Below, piece by piece: positions 1 to 7,575 of a stretch of DNA of 19,799 nucleotides. Source of the stretch: Lachnospiraceae bacterium (GTDB taxonomy: Bacteria > Bacillota_A > Clostridia > Lachnospirales > Lachnospiraceae); contig JAETQR010000051.1 of assembly GCA_021770615.1 (NCBI GenBank), forward strand, positions 1 to 19,799, written 5' to 3'. Under the pieces are notes generated by a model. That model made no database searches. It worked only from the letters and a program-made list of their open reading frames with translations, and was not told where the DNA came from. Made by a program: the position numbers and the translations under genes. Each line of letters starts with the position of its first letter. Within the stretch, counting starts at the first letter, position 1.

Positions 1-22
1 TTCTCTTTTTGTTTGCCATAGT

Positions 23-67
23 AAAAGGCCTCCTTTGATAATTTGATTTTATCATAGAAGACCTTTT
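23..67 (-). terminator. Intrinsic terminator of the large surface-protein gene
   Basis: A 19-bp stem (arms 23-41 and 49-67) encloses a 7-nt loop. Read as minus-strand RNA the two C/A positions become U-G wobbles, leaving one A-A mismatch. The A-rich 5' arm and the CCTTTT 3' arm give the U-tract. It lies about 50 nt past the stop codon of the minus-strand gene ending at 115, so it most likely ends that transcript. On the plus strand the stem is weaker. The rest of 1-114 shows no gene. Confidence 0.7.
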
Positions 68-114
68 TGGAATACAGCTATTCTTTTTTTACAGAGATTT
101 TTTCATAGTCCCAA

Positions 115-3100
115 TTATTCAATAACGTGGATAGTACATTGTTTTCGTTCTACTGTATTATCTTCATGTGTGATTATTGCGATGAGAGTTGTATCTCCTT
201 GAATGTTTGCAGAAACTAGCCCATTTTCATCAACGCTTGCAATGGTTTCGTTAAAACGCGTACATTCATTTTTATTTTCCTTATGTGTGTATTTTGCTAA
301 ATCGCAATTGGTGTAATATTCTATCTGGTCGGAGGATACAGTATTTAGCTGTGTTTGGTAAGTTTCTCCTTTTTTTATAGTAATTACAGAGGAGTTTCCG
401 GTAGATATAGAAATATTATCTATGGTATATACAATTGGGTGAAAAATATCATCAAATCCAGTATGATTATCAGGTGATTGACAAGTCGGGAGATCACCAT
501 CTAGTTTTAATTGTAGACGAATTTTTTTACCTGGAGCTATGTTTATAGTGCTAGCAATTTCATAAAATTCACTATCATAAATATTTGTGCCACAAGGGTA
601 TGGAATTCGTATATTGTCTTTTATTATGGTTTCTACATTGTCTTCATCTAGGCTAACTAGTTTTAATGGAAGTTCGTAATTTACAGAAGTTGGTTTGTAG
701 TTGCTGTCAATAGCAATGCTTACAAATCTGAACATAAAAGATAAAGTATATGATTTTTCCTGTGATTCCGTGTTGTTTATCGTAAATTGAAGATAGTCAT
801 TCTGATTTACAAATGAAGAATTCAGACTACGGGTCATTTTTTGAAAAATCATTAAGTTATCATCCATAATATGAACGCCTCCGGTTGCTGCAAAATCGGT
901 ATAAGAAAACGCATCCCATAAATTGGGATCAGGAGTAGTAGCTTGATATGAGACTATACCATCTTTAGCTAGTGCATCTAGAGTGCTTGTAGTTGAAAAA
1001 TCTTCCCAATATTCGACAGAACATTTATTTAAATCAAATTCTTCTGATGAGTTACCTTCAACAGTAATCGTTATCTCTCCAAATTTGCTGGCATCGAAGA
1101 TGGAAACTGCACGGATTATAATCTGTGTTCCTTCTGCAACTGTTTCATCGATCGAAAGAGTACAGTTGTTTCCGCTTGGAGCTATCGATGCTCCTTCCAC
1201 AGCTATTGGCATAGACCAGGTGACATCTTTAGATGGAGTTCCGGTCACACTTACATCCGCATAAAGATTTAAAGGCAGATCAGAAGAGATCGTAGTTTTA
1301 TCTCCTGCAGATTTTATTGTGACATTCTCCACCTTATTTTCTTTTACTGTTATGTTGTAATCTTTTTTCTTTGTCGGATCAAAGACAGATGTCGCTGTAA
1401 TACAAAGTTTTGTCTCTCCGGCTACGTCTTTTCCTACTGCCAGAAGGCCGTCCGATGTGATAGAAACACCATCCACTTCCGGAGAAACAGACCATTTAAC
1501 GGATTCATCCGGTTCACCGGTTGAAGAAACTTCTGCGGTAAATTGTAATTTATTATTCTGATAAATTTCCGTAGGGTTATTCTCAGCTGAAATTTCAATC
1601 GAGTCAATGCTCTGTGCCAGTACAGTGACGCTTCTTATGTCATACTTTTCAGGATCTTCGATGGAAGAGGCCTTCAGGTTTATGACAGAACCAGCAGGGG
1701 CATCGTTGACAGTCAGAAGCCCATCCTCTGAAATAGAGACATTTTCGACCGCCGGCTCGATTTCATAGTTTACTTTCTGAATCGGATTTTTTGTGCCGGT
1801 TACTTCTGCCGAATACTGGCGTGTGTGGTTTTGGTAGATCGTTTCTGTATCGTCTTCTGAAGAGAGTGAGACGCTTTCTATGTCTGCCTTTTCGACTGAG
1901 AATACAACGTTGTCGAGATAGTAGACAGGATGCTCGTCATCGGCAAGATCGCTGAAACGGCTGAGATACAGGTTGTTTCTTGTACCATCATATCGGAAAT
2001 CTCTATATTCCGGAAGGTCGTAGGTTCCCGTGACATAATGCCAGGTGCCGGGTGTGGCGTTCCATTTAGTGGCAGGATTACTGTAAGCCCAACGCTCATT
2101 TAAAACAAGACCAATCGTGTTTTGATTTGGCAGTTTATCGTATTTTATATAGGCAGATATATGAACCGTTTTGCCGGCATAAATCGGGTTGACCGTCAGC
2201 CATGCGATCATATCATTTTTATATCCGATCGCCTCGTCTACTCTGGTAACGCTGCCGCGCATTGGATCGATGACCGTGCTATAGGCTTCTGTACCATCAT
2301 CCGCCGTGCGGTAGGAGAGTCCTTGTGGGTTTTCCGAAGTCTCTTCGTTTAATTTGATGTGATTATCGGCAAGCACGGACTTATTTTCAACGACAGAGAG
2401 TGATACAGTGTCGGTGATTTCCGGCTTGGATTTCAGCTTTGCGGTAACGGTGATCTTTTTTGGCGAAGTGAGTGTGGTTTGGGTTTCCGGGCTCACCGAA
2501 AGCAAACCGGATTCGCTTATGCTGACGCCGGTCAAAGAGGTTATCGACCATGTTATGTCGGTTACAGCTTCTCCAGAGTCTGAATTTTTTGCCGTCAGTT
2601 GTATATTTTCGCCTTGTTTGATTCCTGTCCTGTTGTCTGGCACAGTGATATTAATGGAATTGACCACTGCTGGTGGAGAGGATGGCATAGTGGAAGGCGT
2701 CACAATGGGGGGTGTCATAGTGGGAGGTGCTGCAGATGGTAAGGATGTTGTCGTTCCTGGAGGGGCTGGTGTATTAGCCGAAGGGGAACCAGATGAAGAT
2801 GCGCCCGGTGTTGTGCTTCTGGATGGAGTTGCGCTACCGGTAGTATCGAAATTTTTCTCTTCAACGGTGACACGACAGGATGCTTTAGCCCCCTGTCCGT
2901 CTGCGGCGACAGCGGTAACAGATGTAACCCCGGCTTTTTTTGCTGTGACAAGACCGGAGTTATTGACAGATACGATGTTATTATTTTCAGAAATCCATCG
3001 GATTTTTTTGTTTGTTGGTTTTTTGGGGGACGTGATTTTAGCGGTCAGCTTTGCCGAATTTATGTTATTTCCCAAAGAAAGGGAGAGTGTATTCTGATTC

Positions 3101-3519
3101 AGTTTTATCCTTTTTACTTTCTTTAATGAATTCTTTACAGTTACTTTGATAACGGCCTTTACCTTTTTATTGCCCTTTGGTGAAACAGTGATCGTTGTCT
3201 TTCCTGTATTTTTTGCTTTTATTATCCCTTTTGTAGAAACAGTAGCAATTTTTTTTTTGCTGCTTTTGTATGTAAGAACCGCTTTTCTTGCAGAAGATGG
3301 AAAAAGCTGGGCTTTGATCCGGAATGTACTGCCTTTTTTCATTGTCAGAGTGGCAGATACCCGGCTGCCAGTCTGGGTTAATGGTGACGTAAGTTTGATT
3401 GTAGTAACTTTTGGCGTACTTGTTTTTGCCTGTCCGGGAACAGAGCAAACGACAAGTACGACAGCTGAACAGACGGAAACGGCCCGTCTCAGCTGCCTTT
3501 TGAATTTGTTGGTTAACAT
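115..3519 (-). CDS. Large secreted multi-domain surface protein with Big_2/Ig-like repeats and carbohydrate-binding-like modules
   Basis: A 1134-residue secreted protein, unlikely to be an enzyme. Residues 1-32 form a signal peptide (basic start, hydrophobic 13-27, then GQAKT). Two Big_2-type Ig-like domains follow (about 38-130 and 133-222, each ending in the V-S-x-x-G-x-V/I-x-A-K pattern). Then come a Pro/Ser/Thr-rich linker (about 226-287), another Ig-like domain (288-378), a CBM4/9-like beta-sandwich (about 380-545) and three Ig-like repeats (548-637, 638-728, 729-822) sharing a G-V-S-I-(S/T)-x-D-G-L-L motif. A second jelly-roll-like domain (about 830-1040) and a final Big_2-like fragment (1044-1134) end it. 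No LPXTG anchor or SLH domain is visible, so the means of surface attachment is unknown. AGGAGG at 3533-3538 is 13 nt from the chosen ATG, with a 4-codon ORF in between. The gene is divergent from the sigma factor at 3978. A role in adhesion or glycan binding is inferred. Confidence 0.9.
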   Translation of the reverse strand: MLTNKFKRQLRRAVSVCSAVVLVVCSVPGQAKTSTPKVTTIKLTSPLTQTGSRVSATLTMKKGSTFRIKAQLFPSSARKAVLTYKSSKKKIATVSTKGIIKAKNTGKTTITVSPKGNKKVKAVIKVTVKNSLKKVKRIKLNQNTLSLSLGNNINSAKLTAKITSPKKPTNKKIRWISENNNIVSVNNSGLVTAKKAGVTSVTAVAADGQGAKASCRVTVEEKNFDTTGSATPSRSTTPGASSSGSPSANTPAPPGTTTSLPSAAPPTMTPPIVTPSTMPSSPPAVVNSINITVPDNRTGIKQGENIQLTAKNSDSGEAVTDITWSITSLTGVSISESGLLSVSPETQTTLTSPKKITVTAKLKSKPEITDTVSLSVVENKSVLADNHIKLNEETSENPQGLSYRTADDGTEAYSTVIDPMRGSVTRVDEAIGYKNDMIAWLTVNPIYAGKTVHISAYIKYDKLPNQNTIGLVLNERWAYSNPATKWNATPGTWHYVTGTYDLPEYRDFRYDGTRNNLYLSRFSDLADDEHPVYYLDNVVFSVEKADIESVSLSSEDDTETIYQNHTRQYSAEVTGTKNPIQKVNYEIEPAVENVSISEDGLLTVNDAPAGSVINLKASSIEDPEKYDIRSVTVLAQSIDSIEISAENNPTEIYQNNKLQFTAEVSSTGEPDESVKWSVSPEVDGVSITSDGLLAVGKDVAGETKLCITATSVFDPTKKKDYNITVKENKVENVTIKSAGDKTTISSDLPLNLYADVSVTGTPSKDVTWSMPIAVEGASIAPSGNNCTLSIDETVAEGTQIIIRAVSIFDASKFGEITITVEGNSSEEFDLNKCSVEYWEDFSTTSTLDALAKDGIVSYQATTPDPNLWDAFSYTDFAATGGVHIMDDNLMIFQKMTRSLNSSFVNQNDYLQFTINNTESQEKSYTLSFMFRFVSIAIDSNYKPTSVNYELPLKLVSLDEDNVETIIKDNIRIPYPCGTNIYDSEFYEIASTINIAPGKKIRLQLKLDGDLPTCQSPDNHTGFDDIFHPIVYTIDNISISTGNSSVITIKKGETYQTQLNTVSSDQIEYYTNCDLAKYTHKENKNECTRFNETIASVDENGLVSANIQGDTTLIAIITHEDNTVERKQCTIHVIE

Positions 3520-3977
3520 AGATACATAAATACCTCCTAATTTAGTTTACGACAGGTCTTTTAATAGCGAAAAGAAAAAGTCCCATCTATATAGATATAT
3601 GAAAAATATTAAAAAATATGTTTATTATTTTAGCATATAATTATATACCAAACATAAAACGGCAGAAGGCTAAATTTACAAATATCATCTTATTTTTACA
3701 AATTTCCCCTCGATAATAAATCCTTCCTTGAGGAAAAAATTCCTTATAATCTACATAAAAACAGCAAAAAAGTGATAGATTTTCCCTGTCAATAAAATTT
3801 TTTCCATTTTTTTCTTTTGAGGGCCATCTCGAAACATACCGTAAAAAGGCACTTTTCTGACGGTTTTGTCGAATTTTGTAGTAAAAAGGCGAACGGTTTT
3901 TCTTGTTGCTTTGCGTTATATAAGGTATAATTAAATTATAAAAAATTTATGAAATACATGGGAAAAGGTGCGGATAT
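3520..3977. other. AT-rich divergent intergenic region (458 bp)
   Basis: No gene is seen between the divergent surface-protein and sigma genes. It holds the AGGAGG of the minus gene (3533-3538), a perfect 12-bp palindrome ATCTATATAGAT at 3585-3596, and a possible minus-strand extended -10 (TGGTATATA, around 3645). Nearer the sigma gene are a weak hairpin at 3838-3864 and a repeated pair of motifs: GTAAAAAGGC at 3841-3850 and 3881-3890, each followed by ACGGTTTT at 3860-3867 and 3893-3900. The sigma promoter follows directly. Confidence 0.6.
3903..3931 (+). promoter_or_regulatory. Probable promoter of the sigma-factor gene
   Basis: TTGTTG (3903-3908), a 17-nt spacer and a perfect TATAAT (3926-3931) lie 46 nt before the ATG at 3978. 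An alternative ECF-type reading, GAACGG (3891-3896) with GCGTTA (3913-3918) and a 16-nt gap, overlaps it and would allow autoregulation. Only experiment can separate the two. Confidence 0.6.
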
Positions 3978-4550
3978 ATGAAAGATGATTTTGTGTTGCG
4001 GGATGAACAAAAAGAAGAATTTGAAAGGTTATTCAAATTGTATCGGGATGGCATGCTTCGGTATGCATATTCATTTATACGGGATGAAGAACTGGCTGAG
4101 GATATCATACAGGAGGCTTTTATTAAAGTGGCTGGCTGTATGGACAAGATCAGAGAAATGGAGGACAAGCATCAGAAGAATTTCTTGTTTGTGATCGTTA
4201 AGAACTGTTCAATTGACTGCATTCGGAGAATGAAAAGGGAATGGATGCAGACAAGCCGTTTGGAAGATGAGGAGATTTTGGCAGACGGTGAAGATGTTTT
4301 ACAAGTCATTTGTGAGGGCGAGCAGAAAAGATTTCTTCATGAAGAAATCGCTAAGTTAAAAAAGGCGTATCAGGAGGTTCTTGTCCTGAAATACATAGAG
4401 GAACTTACCGATGAGGAAATTGCCAGAAAATTGGATATTTCAAAAGAGAATGTGCGTATTCGGATTTATCGTGCAAAAAAGGCGCTGGCGAAGGCAATCC
4501 GGCCAGAAGAAGATAAAAATAAGAATGAGGATGGGCATCTGAAGAAATAA
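3978..4550 (+). CDS. RNA polymerase sigma-70 family (ECF-like) sigma factor
   Basis: A 190-residue sigma factor directing RNA polymerase to alternative promoters. Region 2 (about 14-82) has the typical LFKLYRDGMLRYAYSFIRD-type helix and the ELAEDIIQEAFIKV core-binding segment. Region 4 (about 120-174) has a helix-turn-helix around LTDEEIARKLDISKENVRIRIYRAKKAL. Region 3 is absent, as in ECF factors. The ATG at 3978 is supported by AAGGTG (3965-3970) 7 nt upstream and by the promoter at 3903-3931. ECF genes are usually followed by a membrane anti-sigma gene; none is seen here. The next 244 nt hold only an RNA-like element and then lipoprotein genes. How its activity is controlled, and whether it drives the neighbouring genes, is unknown. 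The C-terminus is highly charged (PEEDKNKNEDGHLKK). Confidence 0.92.
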   Translation: MKDDFVLRDEQKEEFERLFKLYRDGMLRYAYSFIRDEELAEDIIQEAFIKVAGCMDKIREMEDKHQKNFLFVIVKNCSIDCIRRMKREWMQTSRLEDEEILADGEDVLQVICEGEQKRFLHEEIAKLKKAYQEVLVLKYIEELTDEEIARKLDISKENVRIRIYRAKKALAKAIRPEEDKNKNEDGHLKK

Positions 4551-4612
4551 CAATGCTGAACACGTTACCGGCATTGGTGATCGACGGAACGGTCTGCTGA
4601 AAAGATGCTGAT

Positions 4613-4641
4613 TTGAGAATTTGAAAGAACCTAAGTATAAT
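4613..4641 (+). promoter_or_regulatory. Near-consensus sigma-A promoter before the structured RNA element
   Basis: TTGAGA (4613-4618), an exact 17-nt spacer and a perfect TATAAT (4636-4641). Expected initiation is about 4646-4649, at the 5' edge of the hairpin starting at 4644. It lies between the sigma gene and the first lipoprotein gene. Confidence 0.7.
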
Positions 4642-4643
4642 AT

Positions 4644-4724
4644 GGGTGTGAAAAGTGCTGTTTCATATTTGTTGCAAGCTAAAGTGACAAATATTGGAGA
4701 GGGACTTTGACACCCGTTTTTTTT
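4644..4724 (+). ncRNA. Candidate small structured RNA or terminator-leader
   Basis: GGGTGT (4644-4649) pairs with ACACCC (4710-4715). After a small internal loop, AAAGT (4652-4656) pairs with ACTTT (4704-4708). A purine-rich internal loop follows (right side TGGAGAGGG, 4695-4703). An apical stem ATATTTGT (4665-4672) pairs with ACAAATAT (4687-4694) around a 14-nt loop. Eight Ts (4717-4724) follow directly, so the base stem plus U-tract is an intrinsic terminator. With the promoter just upstream, the unit predicts an RNA of about 75-80 nt. The contained 22-codon ATG frame (4642-4710) has no ribosome site. It could be a free small RNA, an attenuating leader (riboswitch-like) for the lipoprotein gene at 4795, or one copy of a dispersed palindromic repeat. 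I do not recognise it as a known riboswitch. Confidence 0.5.
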
Positions 4725-4736
4725 ATCAAAAAAAAT

Positions 4737-4765
4737 TCTACAAGTTAATATTATGATGATACATT
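4737..4765 (+). promoter_or_regulatory. Weak possible promoter for the first lipoprotein gene
   Basis: TCTACA (4737-4742), a 17-nt spacer and TACATT (4760-4765) with an extended -10 TG at 4757-4758. Both hexamers match consensus at 4 of 6 positions. It would allow expression independent of the terminator at 4717-4724. Confidence 0.25.
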
Positions 4766-4794
4766 AGACCGGTGAGAAGGAGATTTTACGGCAG

Positions 4795-5838
4795 ATGCAT
4801 ATTATTCTACAAAATAAAAATATGAAAATTGTTTTAGTTTTCATTTTATCGGCTGTATGTGTTTTCTTTATGACAGCGTGTGGATCCGATGCACCAAAGC
4901 CAAAGGAAAGAATTACAAAAGGAGGTTACATCATTTCCGAGATTGAATTTCCGTTTGCAGATAAGCTTAAAAATGGGGAGTTATACTATGAGTCTTTGAT
5001 TTATGATGATATTTTAGAAGTGTTTCTGGGGGGAGAAAAGGATCGCAAGATCCAGTTTTTTGAGTGGTATGAGTATGATATGCTGTCGGGGAAATGGAGC
5101 CAGAAGGAATTTGTCTGGAATCATTATCTGGAAAAAGAAGGCTATGTGTGGGGCGGTGAAACGCAATATGATTCAAAAGGGAATCTCTACGGAGTATGGG
5201 GAAAACGTGGAGAGGAAAACTCAGAAAATATATATCAGATGAAGGATGATGGGACGATAGAGCTCTATGTGGAGTTATCGGATTATATGGCAGATTATGA
5301 AAAGATGACAAATGGATGGCGTTTTTTGGAGGATGATCGTATTATTTCGACCCTCAAGCATACTTCTTTGGGAAAAGCAAATGAGACGGTGATCATAGAT
5401 CCTGTAAAGAAAGAAATGACGGCAACAGTGATGGAAGAAATGTTCATAATGGACAATATTGTTTTTGATGGAGATCATTACATATATCCGCAGGAATATG
5501 AAAGACAGCTGTGTGTCCGAAGGGGAAATATGTGGGATGTGAAAGAGAAGCACCTGACAGAGTCAGGTATTAAGCTTGAGGAAGAGGACTTTGCGCCCAC
5601 TTTTCCACTCCAAAAGGAAGAGGACAGGATTTATCTTTTTTCTAACCATGGTATTTTTTCTTTTGGATCAGAAGATGAAAAGATGGAATGCGTTATATCA
5701 GAAGATGTGCTCGGAGATGATTTTTCCGAACATACTATTTTTACACACGGTTACAAAGCGAAAGGGGAGGATACATTCTTTATGCTGGCACAGGATGATA
5801 CGGACAAGATTGTGTTGTACCGGATTCAGGCGCCCTGA
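4795..5838 (+). CDS. Lipoprotein of unknown function (paralogue 1 of 3)
   Basis: A 347-residue lipoprotein. A hydrophobic stretch (11-26) leads to the lipobox MTAC, with the lipidated Cys at 29; the SDAPKPKE spacer follows. The mature part is acidic, rich in aromatic residues and in short beta-type segments with DG/NG turns (for example YDSKGNLYGVW, YQMKDDGTIELY), suggesting a beta-propeller-like fold; this is inference. A YDMLSGKWSQKE motif matches YDMISGEWS(E/D) in the lipoproteins at 6373 and 7576, so it is a more divergent member of the same family. The ATG at 4795 is 12 nt from AAGGAG (4777-4782); an internal ATG at 4822 would also give a signal peptide but is further from the ribosome site. 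It lies downstream of the sigma gene and the RNA element. No function is known to me. Confidence 0.85.
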   Translation: MHIILQNKNMKIVLVFILSAVCVFFMTACGSDAPKPKERITKGGYIISEIEFPFADKLKNGELYYESLIYDDILEVFLGGEKDRKIQFFEWYEYDMLSGKWSQKEFVWNHYLEKEGYVWGGETQYDSKGNLYGVWGKRGEENSENIYQMKDDGTIELYVELSDYMADYEKMTNGWRFLEDDRIISTLKHTSLGKANETVIIDPVKKEMTATVMEEMFIMDNIVFDGDHYIYPQEYERQLCVRRGNMWDVKEKHLTESGIKLEEEDFAPTFPLQKEEDRIYLFSNHGIFSFGSEDEKMECVISEDVLGDDFSEHTIFTHGYKAKGEDTFFMLAQDDTDKIVLYRIQAP

Positions 5839-5896
5839 ATATTATATTTTAAGATGGAGGTGATGTCAGGAAGGAAATAAAAATAAGAAGTGCCTG

Positions 5897-6313
5897 ATGG
5901 GGAAGGTGTCGAAACGTTTGTACAAATTTCATAAAATACAATATGGAGGAATTAAGTATGATCAAAAAAGATTAGCAAAGGGAGCGTGTGGGCTGGCGAT
6001 GGCTGCCAGTATGCTGGTTGGGACACTGTATTCATCAACGGAGGCGAAGGCAGAGCGGGAGTATGCCAATATGGGGATGTGGACGAATGGTGACAAGCGA
6101 GAGTTTTGGGTAGATGTAGGAGGATATAGTGCGGGTTATCATTGTCTTTATGGTTATTTGAATAAAACCTCAAATGATAAACTTTGCTCATGGGGACAGC
6201 AGAAAGGGTATGGGACAATTCAATTTTCGACATTTAGGTATAAAACCAGTCTGAATTATAGCAAAGCAGATTTTTATGCACGGGTAAAAAATGAACTTTT
6301 GTCTGTAAAATAG
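5897..6313 (+). CDS. Small secreted protein, natural start probably lost by a frameshift
   Basis: The open frame from 5897 encodes 138 residues, but that start has no ribosome site. The strong GGAGGA (5945-5950) points to ATG 5958, which is out of frame: it reads M-I-K-K-D then stop. One extra A in the run of six (5964-5969) would join ATG 5958 to the open frame. That gives a 118-residue protein starting MIKKRLAKG with a good signal peptide (hydrophobic core LAMAASMLVGTL, cleavage after STEAKA). The mature part, about 85 residues, is Tyr/Gly/Trp-rich with two Cys (CLYGYL, KLCSWG) and ends KADFYARVKNELLSVK. It is not recognised; the layout loosely recalls lactococcin-972-type bacteriocins (W-x-x-G near the N-terminus), but the match is weak. 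It may be a pseudogene, phase-variable, rescued by slippage, or affected by a sequencing error. Confidence 0.6.
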   Translation: MGKVSKRLYKFHKIQYGGIKYDQKRLAKGACGLAMAASMLVGTLYSSTEAKAEREYANMGMWTNGDKREFWVDVGGYSAGYHCLYGYLNKTSNDKLCSWGQQKGYGTIQFSTFRYKTSLNYSKADFYARVKNELLSVK

Positions 6314-6322
6314 ACTGTTTTA

Positions 6323-6353
6323 GCGGTGCAGAAGTTTTAAGCTTTTGCACCGC
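6323..6353 (+). repeat. Hairpin in front of lipoprotein paralogue 2
   Basis: GCGGTGCA (6323-6330) pairs with TGCACCGC (6346-6353), and the stem continues as GAAG/CTTT around a TTTTAAG loop. No T-run follows, so it is not a standard terminator. A related hairpin precedes the duplicated gene at 7576, so it belongs to the duplicated unit. It could be an mRNA-stabilising 5' structure or a processing site. Confidence 0.6.
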
Positions 6354-6372
6354 AGAGAGGAAAAAGTGTTCT

Positions 6373-7488
6373 ATGAAAAAAATTATTTTATTGTGTATGA
6401 TCATTTGCTTTTTACTATGTTCTTGCGGAAAAAATTCACCTGGGGCAGCAGATACAATATCAAAGAAATCTATTCCATCAGCAGAAAAATACGAAGTGGA
6501 ATGGGTGGATACATCAAAACTGGCTCTCATGGACTGGGTTTTAGCTAGTAATGTGGATTCGAAGTTGTGTTTTATCCAATCAATTTTGGTATCAAGAGAT
6601 GAAGATGGAAGAATGGAGCATAAGTATGAAGAAATCTCATATGATATGATTTCCGGAGAGTGGTCAGAATCGAAAGAAGTTCCGGTAGCAGATGAGATCA
6701 ACCGTTTGGGATTTGGGACTACATTTCAGATGGCTCCGAATGGGGACTGGTATTTTTTGTTTTCCAAATGGAACGAGAAATTAAAATGTTACGATAATAC
6801 CAATATTTCCAGACTGACGCAGGATGGTAGGATTAAAGATATACAAATTCCAGATGATCTGGCTGATGAAAAATTGGAAATAGATTCGTTTGAAATCCGT
6901 AACGATGGGAAAATCTGCATCAAAGTTTATCCGGAAAGTAAGTATGATGGGATGTCTTTGCCAGAGGATATGAATGTTATTTTGTATGATCCAGAGTCGG
7001 ACAATTTTGAGTATGCTGGAGATCTGCTTATGGGACAGCGGGATTATTTGTCCATTGAGGAGGAGTATTTTTATCGTTCTGTAGCAGGTGGAAAGTGTGG
7101 TTATTCAGTAAAGACACCGGATGAAGGAGATGTGGCACAGCGGGAGATCTTTTGTGCAGGAGAGACACCAGAGGGCGGATGGGTCAATGACTCTATATTT
7201 TTTGTATATGATACATGTGATGAGGAAAATAATCTGTATGTACTTAATACCGGAGGAATTTATGGCGGATATTATAAAGATAGTGAGTTGAAAAATATTG
7301 TACCGGCATCGCTTCTTGACGAATTGGAACTTTCCAAACAGTACGACAGGGAAGGAATGGCTTTTATTTCAGATTTTTGGAGAGGAGCGGAGACAGAGTA
7401 TGCGGATTTTTATGTGCTTATAACAGATTCAAGCGACATGGATCATATTAAAACAAAGCTGGCCCATATAAAGAAGAAAGATAACTAA
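6373..7488 (+). CDS. Lipoprotein of unknown function (paralogue 2 of 3)
   Basis: A 371-residue lipoprotein with a short signal peptide MKKIILLCMIICFLLCSC. The lipobox is LCSC, with lipidated Cys 18. The mature protein keeps the same domain along its length as the protein at 7576, including SIPSAEKYEVEWVDTSKLA, ILVSRDEDGRME, YDMISGEWS, RNDGKICIKVYP, AGDLLMG, FYRSVAGG, GDVAQREIFCAG, CDEENNLYVLN and a LAHIKKK C-terminus. The repeating beta-strand and turn pattern suggests a propeller-like fold, but no catalytic motif is visible. The ATG at 6373 follows AGAGG (6356-6360) by 12 nt. The gene follows the small secreted protein by 59 nt, which contain a hairpin. It may be co-transcribed with its neighbours; no clear promoter was found. 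Function unknown. Confidence 0.88.
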   Translation: MKKIILLCMIICFLLCSCGKNSPGAADTISKKSIPSAEKYEVEWVDTSKLALMDWVLASNVDSKLCFIQSILVSRDEDGRMEHKYEEISYDMISGEWSESKEVPVADEINRLGFGTTFQMAPNGDWYFLFSKWNEKLKCYDNTNISRLTQDGRIKDIQIPDDLADEKLEIDSFEIRNDGKICIKVYPESKYDGMSLPEDMNVILYDPESDNFEYAGDLLMGQRDYLSIEEEYFYRSVAGGKCGYSVKTPDEGDVAQREIFCAGETPEGGWVNDSIFFVYDTCDEENNLYVLNTGGIYGGYYKDSELKNIVPASLLDELELSKQYDREGMAFISDFWRGAETEYADFYVLITDSSDMDHIKTKLAHIKKKDN

Positions 7489-7523
7489 AAAAGTTTTTAT
7501 TTTTAAAGTAGAATATGTTTTGT

Positions 7524-7553
7524 GCGGTGTAGGGCTGTCAGGCTCTGCACCAC
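7524..7553 (+). repeat. Hairpin in front of lipoprotein paralogue 3
   Basis: GCGGTGTAGGGC (7524-7535) pairs with GCTCTGCACCAC (7542-7553), with two G-U wobbles and one mismatch, around a 6-nt loop. It corresponds in position and core sequence (GGTG...CACC, then CAGA-AGG) to the hairpin at 6323-6353. It is therefore part of the duplicated gene unit. No T-run follows. Confidence 0.55.
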
Positions 7554-7575
7554 AGAAAGGATTGTGTGCGGTGCT

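Noticed and set aside
2408..3097. A 229-codon open frame on the plus strand opposite the large surface-protein gene
   Set aside because: It is antisense to a long, well-formed secreted protein; its product is a low-complexity mirror of the Ser/Thr/Pro linker and it has no ribosome site.
4551..4612. Possible remnant of an anti-sigma gene right after the sigma stop
   Set aside because: All three frames close within about 20 codons and none shows a helix or membrane segment typical of anti-sigma factors.
4642..4710. A 22-codon frame (MGVKSAVSYLLQ...) inside the RNA element
   Set aside because: No ribosome site, and its start lies at or before the expected transcript start; the pairing pattern explains the sequence better.
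4707..4735. Perfect TTGACA (4707-4712) inside the RNA element as a -35 for the lipoprotein gene
   Set aside because: At 16-18 nt downstream there is only poly-A; no -10 is present. The hexamer is part of the terminator stem.
5958..6313. Assignment of the small secreted protein to the lactococcin-972 bacteriocin family
   Set aside because: Only a general resemblance (signal peptide, W-x-x-G, Tyr-rich body); the characteristic C-terminal pattern and the usual immunity/ABC genes are absent.
6323..7553. The two lipoprotein-associated hairpins as intrinsic terminators
   Set aside because: Neither is followed by a T-run on the plus strand; a purine-rich ribosome-site segment follows instead.
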